Below, in pieces: positions 47,157 to 56,696 of a stretch of 64,000 nucleotides of DNA (position 1 is its first letter; each line of letters begins with the position of its first letter). Source of the DNA: an uncultured Clostridia bacterium (GTDB taxonomy: Bacteria > Bacillota > Clostridia > Christensenellales > UBA1242); NCBI GenBank assembly GCA_937893125.1, contig CALBHW010000038.1, positions 5,447-69,446 of the forward strand, given 5' to 3'. Made by a program: the position numbers and the translations under genes. The notes under the pieces were generated by a model. The model was given only the letters and a program-made list of their open reading frames with translations, had not been told where the DNA came from and did not search any database.

Positions 47157-49892
47157 ATGAAAAAACTTTTTACAAAAATAACGCTAGTTTTGCTACTTTT
47201 ATGCGGTTTTGTGACCGTTTTTGGCGGACAAAAAGCGTTCGCGAGCGCTAAGAGTAGTAGCAAAGAAGTTACGACTTATTATGACCAACTTGGCTACAAA
47301 AGTATGGTGATTTATGACGCAATTTCTGAAATGCATAGTGGCGGACTGCTAAAAGAAAATGGCGAAAAAGAAGTAAGCGACGCCGTATCGCGCGGTTCAA
47401 TTAAAGATTATCAAAGTGGGGACAATTCCTTGCTTAAATATTTCGCGTACGCACGAGACGCTTATTATCTTGACCACCCAGAACTCTTTTATATTGATTT
47501 TGACAACCTTTCTATTGGGATGTATTTAAAGGACGGCGAATATCTTGCTTATATAAACAGCGGAAGAACGGGAAGTTACTACATCGACGGCGGATTTACG
47601 ACCAAGTCGTCCATTGAGACCGCTGAGAATGCTTTAAATAATGTTGTGACAAATTATGTTTCTCAAATTAACGCGTCAGTAGACGCTGGCGAAAAAGACG
47701 AAAAAGTAATTTTTGAAAGCAAGGTCAGAAAAGCAAACGAACTTCTTTCAACCAAAGTTTCATATAGTTTTGAGGCTTCCAACCAAGTCACTGCGCCACA
47801 CATTAGGACAGCATACGGCGCTCTTGTAAACGAAAGAGCCGTGTGCGAAGGTTTTGCTCGCGCGTTTAAACTCCTTATGGATAAAGTTGGTATTGACTGT
47901 CAAGTAGTCATCGGCTACTACAAAAATGGAGATAATTACGAGCCGCACGCTTGGAATTTGGTGCGCTTTAAAAAACAATGGTACCTTGTCGACTCGACTT
48001 TTAATTCAAACGCGTCAGACAAAAATACTTATACACTTTTAGGTGCGGAGTCGACGGACAATTATGTCGAAGATGTTGTTGTGTCAAGTACAGATATTAA
48101 GTTTAGCGCGCCAACACTTGCGACATTTAATTTTGGAATGGACGAAGTTATTACGAGTGTTGAAACAAAGAAAAATAACGGCGTTCCTTATCAAATTGTT
48201 AATTATTCATATGACGATAAAAACGCGGAAGAACTTGAAAAAGACGGGTTGTATGTTGTCATACGACATCATCACGTGAATGGAAGCGAGTATAAGTGGA
48301 CGGATATTTACGCAGTTTATAAGCTATATCCAAAGTTTTTTACCTTTACTGACAAAATTTACGATGTGCAATTTTTTGTAGTGACGGAAGCACCAACTAC
48401 AGATCAAGATTACGGAAAGTACGACAAAACCCTTGACCAGTTGTCAAAAGAAGGGAAAGTTGTCGCACAAAGTGCGGTTGTAGTAAATGATTTCTATAAC
48501 GAGAATTCAATTATTCCACTAGCAAGAAAAATCACGCCTAATAACTCGGGAAGGTACAACGCTGAAGAACCACTTGAAATTTCCGTCGTTTATGATATGG
48601 ATTTATCAAAAGTTGACGAGACAAAAGATGTCAAAATCAATGTAACAACCATAAAATATGGCGATATGTCAGCATGTACAAAAGTTGAGAATGTTGTTTT
48701 TAATAAAAGAGAAAACGAAATTTCTTTCAAGTTTACGCCAAGTTTATATTATGCGCACGACGCTTTAACCTACTATTTTAAAATTGAAAATGTGGGCGCA
48801 ACACTAAACAGCACAGCGCCACATCCAGTTTCTTTTAATTTTCAAAGGAAATGGTCGGTTTGCTCCAAAGTTTACGACGGCGGAAGGCTTTATATGAATG
48901 TTTTTGGCGAGCCAGTTTTGATTGACAATAAAGATTTATCTGTAGTAAATTTCCAAGACGAAAAAGGCAACTTTTATGCGGAAAGCCAAAGAAGTCAATT
49001 GGTGCTTGTTGCATCCAAAGCAACCGAACAAATTTCAGGCGCTATGGAGGATGCAGTTAAAGACATCTTGAATGTTGAAAAACTTGTGACAAGTGCCACT
49101 TACGAACTCGACCTTCACATTTGTGGAACAGTTGCAAAAATTCCTAGCGGGTCGTATTTGCGTCTTGCTTTTGGTTTCCCAGAAGGTTTTTCAAAGGACA
49201 ACGCGGGCGTAACTTTTAAGGTCTATCACTACAAAAAGGACGCGGACGGGGACATTATTCCAAGTGAGACGGAAGAAATCCCTTGCGTTGTAACTGAATA
49301 CGGAATTGTGGCAATTGTAAATAGTTTTAGTCCTTTTGCAATTGTCGGCGTCAAAACGGAAGATTTGCCAGCGACTGAAAACGCGCCAAAGAGTATTTAT
49401 TCCTATGTAACCGCGGGAAATGGAAGTATTTTTTCAACAATTGATGGTGTCGGGACGGACGCAATTGCAAGTGTTGAAAGTGGCAAAAAAATAACATACA
49501 CATTCCTTCCAGGAGCAAACGAAAAGATTGATTATGTTTTGCTTAACCAAACAATAGTTGAAGTCACTGACGACACTGTTGAAATTGATTACGAAGATTT
49601 GAGTGATAACTCCGTTTTGCAAGTTGCGTTTGTAGATAAAGATGTTGCAAAAAGAGAAACGGAAAGTGGACTCGTAAACCTAAATGTGACATTTGCGCAA
49701 AACGAAAAAGTTAATTATAGTTTGCATGTGTCAAATGTTTTTACAATTAGGCTTATTATTGCGATGATTGTTGTTTTGATTGCGATTGGGGTTGTTGGAC
49801 TTATTACAATTAAGTTGCAAAACAAGAAAAAGAAAGCATATCTCGACGCACAAAATGGTGATAAAAACAAAAACGAAAAGGAGAAAAAATGA
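47157..49892 (+). CDS. Membrane-anchored transglutaminase-like surface protein
   Basis: The 911-residue protein has a signal peptide (about 1-30, ending KAFAS). The transglutaminase-like cysteine protease core has a complete triad, with Cys230 in AVCEGFARAF, His264 in EPHAWNLVRF and Asp279 in YLVDSTFN. A long beta-rich region follows, then a C-terminal membrane helix (about 862-887) and a basic tail. In Bacillota such domains are often peptidases or crosslinking enzymes acting on the cell wall or surface proteins. It lies between the 6-TM gene (adjacent) and aconitase X (four-base overlap). Confidence 0.82.
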   Translation: MKKLFTKITLVLLLLCGFVTVFGGQKAFASAKSSSKEVTTYYDQLGYKSMVIYDAISEMHSGGLLKENGEKEVSDAVSRGSIKDYQSGDNSLLKYFAYARDAYYLDHPELFYIDFDNLSIGMYLKDGEYLAYINSGRTGSYYIDGGFTTKSSIETAENALNNVVTNYVSQINASVDAGEKDEKVIFESKVRKANELLSTKVSYSFEASNQVTAPHIRTAYGALVNERAVCEGFARAFKLLMDKVGIDCQVVIGYYKNGDNYEPHAWNLVRFKKQWYLVDSTFNSNASDKNTYTLLGAESTDNYVEDVVVSSTDIKFSAPTLATFNFGMDEVITSVETKKNNGVPYQIVNYSYDDKNAEELEKDGLYVVIRHHHVNGSEYKWTDIYAVYKLYPKFFTFTDKIYDVQFFVVTEAPTTDQDYGKYDKTLDQLSKEGKVVAQSAVVVNDFYNENSIIPLARKITPNNSGRYNAEEPLEISVVYDMDLSKVDETKDVKINVTTIKYGDMSACTKVENVVFNKRENEISFKFTPSLYYAHDALTYYFKIENVGATLNSTAPHPVSFNFQRKWSVCSKVYDGGRLYMNVFGEPVLIDNKDLSVVNFQDEKGNFYAESQRSQLVLVASKATEQISGAMEDAVKDILNVEKLVTSATYELDLHICGTVAKIPSGSYLRLAFGFPEGFSKDNAGVTFKVYHYKKDADGDIIPSETEEIPCVVTEYGIVAIVNSFSPFAIVGVKTEDLPATENAPKSIYSYVTAGNGSIFSTIDGVGTDAIASVESGKKITYTFLPGANEKIDYVLLNQTIVEVTDDTVEIDYEDLSDNSVLQVAFVDKDVAKRETESGLVNLNVTFAQNEKVNYSLHVSNVFTIRLIIAMIVVLIAIGVVGLITIKLQNKKKKAYLDAQNGDKNKNEKEKK

Positions 49893-51163
49893 AATTAACG
49901 GCAGAAGAAAAAGCAATTTTAGCGGGGAAGGAAGGCGAGACAAAGGCTAAAATTTTAAAGACTCTTGTTGAGTTTGGCGATGTTTTTGGCGCGGAAAAAT
50001 TTGTGCCTGTTACAACTTGCGGACACCTTGTCACATCATTCGGAATTGGACTACTTAAACCAGTTTATAGGATTATGGACGAGATTATTGACGCGGGACT
50101 TAAAACACCTTATCCATTTACGGTCGACCCTAGACCTATTGACTATCAAAATGTCAAATGCGGACCACTTAACAAATTGATTTTCAGCAAAATAATGTAC
50201 AGCGAGCAAAAACATTATGAAGAGCAACTAAGAAAAATTGGTTTAAAGGACGGCAAATCGTTTACTTGTACTTGCTATCTAAAAGAAGTGGGGAACACAC
50301 CAAAATATGGAGACGTCTTGTCATGGGCGGAAAGTAGCGCAGTTGTTTTTGCAAACTCCGTTTTGGGCGCAAGGTGCAACAGAAATAGTGGAATGCTCGA
50401 TATATTTGGGTCACTTCTCGGGCGCGTCCCTAAATTTGGGCTTTTGACGGACGAGGGAAGACGCGCAACGTGGATTATCGAAGTTAAAACGAAGAAACTC
50501 CCAGAAGCGCAAATTTTAGGTAGTGCAATCGGGATGAAAGTTATGGAAGCAGTGCCTTATGTTAAAGGGCTAGATAAATTTTTGGGCACGGAACTTACGG
50601 ACGATGTTGTGTCTTACTTAAAAGATTTTGGTGCGGCAACGGCTTCAAATGGCGCGGTTGGACTTTATCACATTGAAAATTTGACCCCTGAAGCAAAGAA
50701 ACTTGGGGACAAAATTATCGCTGAAAAAACAAAAAAATATGTCATTGACGATAAAGAACTTGAAAGAATTTACAACAGTTATCCAGTTATGTGGAAAAAC
50801 AAAAACGCAAAGCCAAGGATTTGCTTTATTGGTTGCCCACATTTGACTTACTCACAACTTTTATCTTGGACGAAAAAACTTGAAGAAGGTTTTAATGCGT
50901 CGGGAAGAAAAAAAGTTGCTCTTAGAACCATTATGACAACATCGCCAAATGTTTTGGACGAGTTTAAAAAGACGGAAGAATATAAAAAACTATTGTCTTA
51001 TGGCGTTAAATTTTCGTCTATTTGTCCACTTATGTACACAAACAATCCAATAGCGGGCGGAAAACCTATTATAACAAACAGTAACAAACTTAGGACATAT
51101 TCAAAGTCGCGTTATTATAAAGACGACGACATCGTCAAAATTATTTGCGGGGGTGAAAAGTAA
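49889..51163 (+). CDS. Aconitase X catalytic (large) subunit
   Basis: The 424-residue protein is the DUF521/AcnX catalytic domain: MKLTAEEKAILAGKEG at the start, FVPVTTCGHL, the cluster-ligand segment GARCNRNSGMLD, and FIGCPHLTYSQL near the end. Characterised bacterial AcnX proteins dehydrate cis-3-hydroxy-L-proline; archaeal ones dehydrate mevalonate 5-phosphate. In a bacterium the hydroxyproline reaction is more likely, but no proline-degradation genes are nearby. It overlaps the surface-protein gene by four bases and shares one base with the small-subunit gene. Confidence 0.9.
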   Translation: MKLTAEEKAILAGKEGETKAKILKTLVEFGDVFGAEKFVPVTTCGHLVTSFGIGLLKPVYRIMDEIIDAGLKTPYPFTVDPRPIDYQNVKCGPLNKLIFSKIMYSEQKHYEEQLRKIGLKDGKSFTCTCYLKEVGNTPKYGDVLSWAESSAVVFANSVLGARCNRNSGMLDIFGSLLGRVPKFGLLTDEGRRATWIIEVKTKKLPEAQILGSAIGMKVMEAVPYVKGLDKFLGTELTDDVVSYLKDFGAATASNGAVGLYHIENLTPEAKKLGDKIIAEKTKKYVIDDKELERIYNSYPVMWKNKNAKPRICFIGCPHLTYSQLLSWTKKLEEGFNASGRKKVALRTIMTTSPNVLDEFKKTEEYKKLLSYGVKFSSICPLMYTNNPIAGGKPIITNSNKLRTYSKSRYYKDDDIVKIICGGEK

Positions 51164-51606
51164 TGAAAACTTTTAAAGGAAGAGTTATTTGTAAAGGAAC
51201 ATATGAAGGGGAAGCGATTGTTTCCCGCCAAGGACTAAACACACTCGCTACATTTCAAAAATCAGCGCTTAAAAATGCAAAAAAGGTGATTGGCTCTGAC
51301 CAAAACAATCCTGATGTTTACGGCAAAAATTTGACAGGCGTTGCGCTCATTTTGCCACAAACAATAGGCTCAACAACGGGCGGTCTTGTTATTCAAACAA
51401 TTTGCCAAATGGGAATCAACCCATCGGCAATGCTTTTTAGTGAAGAGATAGATTCGCTCGCCGCAAGTGGTGTTATTCTCGCCAAAAACTGGGAAAACTC
51501 CAAAATTATCGCAATTGATAAGTTGGGAAGCAAAATCCTAAGCGAAATAAAGTCGGGCGACAAAATTCGCGTTGACGAGGACGGAACAGTCACGCTTCTT
51601 GACTAA
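51163..51606 (+). CDS. Aconitase X swivelling (small) subunit
   Basis: The 147-residue protein is the DUF126 swivel domain that pairs with the AcnX large subunit. It has FKGRVICKGTYEGEA at the start, the conserved PQTIGSTTGGLVIQTICQMGINPSAML substrate-binding segment and a final SGDKIRVDEDGTV strand. Together the two form a 4Fe-4S-dependent dehydratase. Its ATG overlaps the large-subunit stop by one base, consistent with equal production. Confidence 0.9.
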   Translation: MKTFKGRVICKGTYEGEAIVSRQGLNTLATFQKSALKNAKKVIGSDQNNPDVYGKNLTGVALILPQTIGSTTGGLVIQTICQMGINPSAMLFSEEIDSLAASGVILAKNWENSKIIAIDKLGSKILSEIKSGDKIRVDEDGTVTLLD

Positions 51607-51686
51607 AATATTTTATTTTTGTTTAATAAATAAAATTGTAATTTTGTTTTTAACACTTTATTTGAAAATATTTTGAAAAATGTATG

Positions 51687-51899
51687 TAAAAAATAGATTT
51701 AATTTATTTCTATTTTAAAACACTAAACAATAAAGGCACTTACATTTTGTAGATGCCTTTTATTTTATCGAATTAAAAATATATAGTATAATTTTTATGT
51801 AGAAATATCATCTAGTTAATTTGCTAAAAGATAGGTTTATTTTGTTCCTATTTTAAACATTAAAAAAGACACTTGCTAAAAACAAGTGCCTTTTGCTTT
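51687..51899. repeat. Two ~78-bp degenerate direct repeats carrying hairpins
   Basis: Copies at about 51687-51766 and 51824-51899 share an ATAG/CTATTTTAAA inverted pair, an A-rich spacer, GCACTT or ACACTT and a final GCCTTTT hairpin. Both end in terminator-like stems. They fill most of the 51607-51925 gap between convergent genes. Confidence 0.5.
51864..51897. terminator. Terminator between AcnX and flavoenzyme genes
   Basis: GACACTTG pairs with CAAGTGCC (one mismatch) around a seven-base loop, with T residues after and A residues before. A similar weaker hairpin (AAAGGCA/TGCCTTT) lies at about 51731-51760. Confidence 0.6.
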
Positions 51900-51925
51900 T
51901 AAAATATCAATTATTTTTTATTTTA

Positions 51926-53977
51926 TTACAATCTTGTTGCAACATCCCAAGCACGCCAAATGACCGTTCTAAGATTGCCCACGCGTTTTGCGTCGCCGAC
52001 GATATGGATATTGCCCGATTCTTCACAAAGTGGGGCGGAGTTGTAGCCAATGCAAGTAATAACGTCGTCAGCCTTAATTTTGTGTGTTTCGCCATCTTTT
52101 GTTTCGACTTCGACTGCTTTATCACTTATTTTTGTGAGTTTACTTTCAAGATAAACTGGTGTTTTCTTGTGTCTAAAGTAGTCTCTTAAGAAAGACGAAT
52201 TTGCAAGGCAAAGTCCCGACACTGCCATAAGGTCATCTTTTGCTTCAACTATTGTAGGTTTTTTGCCTTTTAAAATAAGGTCATATGCGATTTCGCAACC
52301 TGTAAGTCCACCGCCAATGATAACGACATTGTCGCCCACTTCTTTTCCTTTCAAATAGTCGATTGCATCAAGACATCTTTCCGCACCTTCCAACCTAAGT
52401 TTTCTAGGAGTTGAGCCAGTTGCGATGACATATTCGTCCGCTGGAATTTCGCACAAATCAGTCACTTTTGTGTTGAATTTGATTTCAATGCCGAGTTCTT
52501 TCATTTGCCTATCGTACCATTTAAGAAGTTGTCTATCTTTTTCCTTAAAACTAGGTGCTGCCGCTGGCACAAAAACTCCGCCAAGAGAGTTGCTTTTTTC
52601 ATAAATTGTGACTTTATGTCCGCGAAGAGTCGCAACACGCGCAACTTCCATTCCACCGATACCACCGCCGATAACCGCGATAGTCTTTTTCTTTTTAGCC
52701 ATTTCGTAGTCGTATTTCCCGCCGTCCATTGTTTGTGGATTTAAGGCACATCTTGCCATATGCGAAGAATCTTCCATTGTCGCGTCGCACGCAACGCCTT
52801 TATAGTGCGCCATAGGGAAGCACGCGTTGTGGCAACAAATACAAGGCATAATATCTTCCAAGCGATCTTCTTTAAGTTTACTTACCCAGTGTGGGTCTGT
52901 CAAAAATTGTCTTGCAACGCCCATAGCGTCGATTTGACCATCCTTTATTGCTTTTGATGCAGTACCCGCTTCCATTCTTCCCGCGCAAACGACTGGAATG
53001 TCGCAAAATTGTTTAATGTGCGCGACATCTTCAAGGTTGCAGTTTTGTGGCATATACGCTGGTGGGTGAGCCCAGTACCAAGCATCGTATGTGCCGTTGT
53101 CGGTGTTAAGCATATCGTATCCCGCGTCTTGAAGATATTTAACTGCTTTTTCGCTTTCCTTCATGTCTCTTCCGACTTCTTTGTACTTTTCGCCAGGAAC
53201 AGCCCCTTCGCAGAACCCTTTTGTCTTGCTGACCGCGGAATATCTAAGAGAAACAGGGTAGTCCTCTCCGCATTCCTTTTTGATAGCCTTTACGATTTCG
53301 ACAGCAAATCTATACCTATTTTCAAAACTTCCGCCGTACTCGTCGTCACGATTGTTTGTATAAGGAAGGGTAAATTGGTCAAGCAAATATCCTTCGTGAA
53401 CAGCGTGGATTTCCACCCCGTCAACACCCGCTTCTTTGCATTTTTTTGCGGTCTTAGCAAATCCGTCAATCATATCCAAAATCTCTTGTTTTGTAAGCGC
53501 TCTACACTTGTAACCCGCGAGCCACCTTGAAGGAAGTTCGCTTGGCGAAGCGGTGAGCCTGTCGATGTCGATAATTGGTTTTAGCATTCCACGCAAAAAT
53601 TTCTTTTTTGCAATCCCAGCAAGCGATTGTGGAATGGAAAACGACCTACCAAATCCTGCCGTAAGTTGCACAAAAAGTTTTGCGCCTGTTTTATGGATTT
53701 CTTCCATATATGGTTTAAGTTTTTTAAAAGCACCATTTGCTTTATATAGCCACCTATTTCCAATCATATTGCGGATAGGTGCAATTCCAGGAATAATAAG
53801 CCCCGCGTCGTGGCGAGCAAGGTCAAGGAAAAAATCTCCCGCGTCCTTGTCAAAGTGGTGAGGCTCCATCCACCCAAAAAGAGAAGTTCCGCCCATAGGA
53901 CAAACGACAATTCTATTTTTGATTTCGACATTGCCGATTTTCCAAGGCGTGAACAATGGTTCATAAACTTTATTCAT
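51926..53977 (-). CDS. NADH:flavin oxidoreductase with 4Fe-4S and FAD/NAD domains (BaiCD/FadH-like)
   Basis: This 683-residue enzyme has three parts. An N-terminal old-yellow-enzyme TIM barrel binding FMN (about 1-370) contains IVVCPMGG, HAVHEGYLLDQFTLPYTN and NRYRFAVEI. A cysteine cluster for one 4Fe-4S centre (about 375-415) has CICCHNAC and a later ARC. A C-terminal FAD/NAD disulfide-reductase-like domain has GGGIGGMEVAR near 435 and GGGLTGCEIAYD near 555. Relatives are 2,4-dienoyl-CoA reductase, BaiCD/BaiH of bile-acid metabolism and cinnamate reductases; the substrate cannot be read off. GGGGG precedes the start. Confidence 0.88.
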   Translation of the reverse strand: MNKVYEPLFTPWKIGNVEIKNRIVVCPMGGTSLFGWMEPHHFDKDAGDFFLDLARHDAGLIIPGIAPIRNMIGNRWLYKANGAFKKLKPYMEEIHKTGAKLFVQLTAGFGRSFSIPQSLAGIAKKKFLRGMLKPIIDIDRLTASPSELPSRWLAGYKCRALTKQEILDMIDGFAKTAKKCKEAGVDGVEIHAVHEGYLLDQFTLPYTNNRDDEYGGSFENRYRFAVEIVKAIKKECGEDYPVSLRYSAVSKTKGFCEGAVPGEKYKEVGRDMKESEKAVKYLQDAGYDMLNTDNGTYDAWYWAHPPAYMPQNCNLEDVAHIKQFCDIPVVCAGRMEAGTASKAIKDGQIDAMGVARQFLTDPHWVSKLKEDRLEDIMPCICCHNACFPMAHYKGVACDATMEDSSHMARCALNPQTMDGGKYDYEMAKKKKTIAVIGGGIGGMEVARVATLRGHKVTIYEKSNSLGGVFVPAAAPSFKEKDRQLLKWYDRQMKELGIEIKFNTKVTDLCEIPADEYVIATGSTPRKLRLEGAERCLDAIDYLKGKEVGDNVVIIGGGLTGCEIAYDLILKGKKPTIVEAKDDLMAVSGLCLANSSFLRDYFRHKKTPVYLESKLTKISDKAVEVETKDGETHKIKADDVITCIGYNSAPLCEESGNIHIVGDAKRVGNLRTVIWRAWDVATRL

Positions 53978-54001
53978 ATTTACCCCCTAGTTATTAAATA
54001 T

Positions 54002-54030
54002 ATTGTGTAAAATTTCTCAAAAAAAGTCAA
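54002..54030 (-). promoter_or_regulatory. Likely promoter of the flavoenzyme gene
   Basis: On the minus strand TTGACT (54025-54030) and CACAAT (54002-54007) are 17 bases apart. Confidence 0.45.
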
Positions 54031-54290
54031 ATAATATAAAGAAATATTTATTTTTGTGTTAAAAACATAGGTTTTGTCGTTTTTTTTGTGTTAAAAGAAA
54101 AACACAGTGGCACATTTTGCATAAAAAGAGTGGACTTAAAGCGTATTTTTATAGTAAAGCTTTTAAGAATATCACCACTTAAAAAATTCTCGACATTATC
54201 CACATTTTGACAAAAAATGTTAATAAAAAGGCTTATACTTTGGGCTAGAAAATGATTTTTTATAAGATTAAACGACCTTTTAAAAAAAAC
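54031..54290. other. AT-rich spacer with a DnaA box
   Basis: Between the flavoenzyme promoter and the next terminator the only recognisable item is a perfect TTATCCACA at 54196-54204. Confidence 0.35.
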
Positions 54291-54318
54291 AAAAAAAGGA
54301 GAAAATAATCTCCTTTTA
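54291..54318 (-). terminator. Terminator of the minus-strand GT2 gene
   Basis: AAAAGGAGA and TCTCCTTTT form a perfect hairpin; on the minus strand it is followed by a long T run. Confidence 0.7.
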
Positions 54319-54423
54319 CTTACGATATGTCAAAAATTTATAACTTTAAAAATATAAAACTTTTTTTACTTCAAGTGGTTTTATAGATGTAAAAATTTCT
54401 TACTTTTTTATTTAATGCGTTTA

Positions 54424-55374
54424 TCAATGTAAAAATAGTAGTATTAGTCCAAAAAGTAGAGAGCCACATCTTCTAAACGAAGAATAAAATTTTTGTTGTT
54501 TTTTGTATTCGGGATGAAGAGATTTCGCGAGCCTTTTTAGTTTTTTAACTTCATCTTTTAATTTTAGTGAGTGAGCGTAGTAAATAAATTGCAATAAAAC
54601 AAGGAATGTCCAACTATCAATTCGTGAGTTTAATAAATCGTTATATTCGCCTATTTCTTCTAATTTTAGACCTTTCAATTTGTCAAATATACAAACATTG
54701 TTGTAGTATTTGTCGAGTGAGCAAGACATTGAAGAGAGTGAGCCTTTTGTTTTTATGTAGTGATAAAGCCTTTTTGTCGTATGAACGACCGATTTTCCGT
54801 CGCAAAGAGCAAGGTAGTTATAAAGGAATAAAAAGTCTTCGCCCGTTCGTTGACTTTCGTCAAATTGTATTTGTTTTACAAGGTCAAGCAAAAATAGTTT
54901 ATTAGCGCACAAAACGAAGCAACTTTTGTCCGAAAAAATGTTGCATAGTCCCATTTTGTTATCAAATTTGGTGACTTTGAACTTTTTATCGTTAATGTAC
55001 CTATGATTTCTATATTCGTACTTGTGCCCGCATGAAGTCAAGCAGACATCGTCATCATACATCGATAGAAGTGTTGACAAATAGTCTTTTTCAACCCAGT
55101 CGTCGCAGTCGATAAAACAAATGTATTTTCCTTGCGCCAGCCTAATGCCCGCATTTCGAGCCTTCGAAACCCCGCCATTTTCTTCTTTATCGATAAACTT
55201 TATGCGCGTGTCGCGAGCCATATATTCTTGAATGACCTTTTTTGAGTTGTCTTTTGACGCGTCGTTAACTACAATTATTTCAAAATCTTGATAGTCTTGC
55301 TCTAAAAGCGAATCCAGACATTGCGAAAGATATTTTTCGCCGTTATAGACTGGAATGACAATCGAAATATTCAT
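54424..55374 (-). CDS. GT2-family glycosyltransferase
   Basis: This 316-residue enzyme has SIVIPVYNGEKYLSQCLDSLL, IVVNDASKDNS, NGGVSKARNAGIRLAQGKYICFIDCDDWVE and a C-terminal region with a possible membrane-associated segment at the end (SLLFGLILLFLH). The metal motif is DCDD. I start it at 55374, where GGGGG precedes the ATG; an in-frame TTG lies four codons earlier. It stands alone, divergent from another GT2 gene at 55553, outside the two main polysaccharide blocks. Confidence 0.87.
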   Translation of the reverse strand: MNISIVIPVYNGEKYLSQCLDSLLEQDYQDFEIIVVNDASKDNSKKVIQEYMARDTRIKFIDKEENGGVSKARNAGIRLAQGKYICFIDCDDWVEKDYLSTLLSMYDDDVCLTSCGHKYEYRNHRYINDKKFKVTKFDNKMGLCNIFSDKSCFVLCANKLFLLDLVKQIQFDESQRTGEDFLFLYNYLALCDGKSVVHTTKRLYHYIKTKGSLSSMSCSLDKYYNNVCIFDKLKGLKLEEIGEYNDLLNSRIDSWTFLVLLQFIYYAHSLKLKDEVKKLKRLAKSLHPEYKKQQKFYSSFRRCGSLLFGLILLFLH

Positions 55375-55499
55375 TTTTTCCCCCAAATGAAAGGTTAATA
55401 CATATATATTAACATTTCTCTATAAAAAAAACAAGGAAAAAACGCCATTATACAAATTTTGTGTTTCTTCTTGTTTAACTAAAATCAAGGATAAATCGT

Positions 55500-55528
55500 T
55501 TGTAGAAAAATTTTTTGTATGCTACAAT
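55500..55528 (+). promoter_or_regulatory. Promoter of the plus-strand GT2 gene
   Basis: TTGTAG (55500-55505) and TACAAT (55523-55528) are separated by 17 bases, 24 bases before the start codon. Confidence 0.55.
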
Positions 55529-55552
55529 AAAAGAAAAAGAAGGGGAAGAAAT

Positions 55553-56575
55553 ATGAAATTACTTTCAGTCGCAGTGCCTTGTTACAACTCGGCAGAGTAT
55601 ATGGATAAGTGCATTAAGACTCTTCTTAGTGGTGGCGAAGATATGGAAATTATCATCGTCGACGACGGCTCCACTAAGGATAACACCGCTGAAATCGCGG
55701 ATAATTATGCTAAGGAATATCCTTCAATAGTGAAGGTTATTCACCAAGAAAATGGCGGACACGGTGAAGGCGTTAATCAAGGGATGAGAAATGCAACGGG
55801 GCTTTACTACAAAGTTGTTGACTCTGACGACTGGGTAAACGAAGAGGCTCTTAAAAAGGTTTTGAACAAAATCAGGGAGTTTAAGGAAAACGACGCCCTT
55901 GTTGATATGATTTTATGCAACTATGTTTACGAGTACGCGGACGGCAAAAAGCCAAGGGTTGTAAATTATAAAAATGTTTTTCCAATCGACAAAGTTTTTG
56001 CCTTTGACGACGCGAAAAAGTTTAAAAAGTCGCAATTTATTGCAATGCACACGGTAATTTATAGGACTCAAATTTTAAAAGACATAAAGTTGGAACTTCC
56101 AAAACACACTTTTTATGTCGATAATATTTTTGTCTACACGCCACTTCCACATATTAACTCGATGTATTATATGAACGAAGATTTGTATAGATATTTTATC
56201 GGGCGCGCCGACCAAAGTGTAAACGAGAGCGTGATTATGAAGCGTATCGACCAACATTTAAGGGTGGCGGAAATTATTTTTAAGGCATATGATATAAGAG
56301 AAATTGAGAAAAAAAGCAAAAAACTTGCTCGTTATATGACCGACTATGTGTCGATTATGATGGGGATTACTTCCATTTTCCTTATTAAAATCGGAACAAA
56401 AGAAGCGCTTGAAAAGAAAAAAAATCTTTGGAACGAACTCAAAGAAAAAGACGCAAAATTATACAAAGATTGTAGACATAGAATTGAAGGTCTGACGGGA
56501 AGTAACTCAAAAATTTCAATGGGTTTTTGTAAATTTATTTATAATATCGCTAGAAAAATTTTAAAGTTTAACTAA
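55553..56575 (+). CDS. GT2-family glycosyltransferase
   Basis: The 340-residue enzyme has a divergent GT-A domain: LLSVAVPCYNSAEYMDKCIKTLL, IIIVDDGSTKDNT, ENGGHGEGVNQGMRNATGLYYKVVDSDDWVN. The NGGHGEG and KVVDSDDW variants mark a distinct subgroup common in Gram-positive bacteria that act on lipid- or teichoic acid-linked sugars. It has no membrane helices. AGGGGAAG precedes the start. No partner gene is adjacent on the same strand except the single-TM protein gene 121 bases downstream. Confidence 0.87.
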   Translation: MKLLSVAVPCYNSAEYMDKCIKTLLSGGEDMEIIIVDDGSTKDNTAEIADNYAKEYPSIVKVIHQENGGHGEGVNQGMRNATGLYYKVVDSDDWVNEEALKKVLNKIREFKENDALVDMILCNYVYEYADGKKPRVVNYKNVFPIDKVFAFDDAKKFKKSQFIAMHTVIYRTQILKDIKLELPKHTFYVDNIFVYTPLPHINSMYYMNEDLYRYFIGRADQSVNESVIMKRIDQHLRVAEIIFKAYDIREIEKKSKKLARYMTDYVSIMMGITSIFLIKIGTKEALEKKKNLWNELKEKDAKLYKDCRHRIEGLTGSNSKISMGFCKFIYNIARKILKFN

Positions 56576-56696
56576 TTAAAAACCACTTTGTAACGCTCAA
56601 AAGTATAAACCCCGTGGCTTGAAATTTATTACAACATTTTGTTGCTTGGAAAAACGGGGGAAGTTAGTAGGGCGCTAAAAACAAAAAGGAGAAAAA

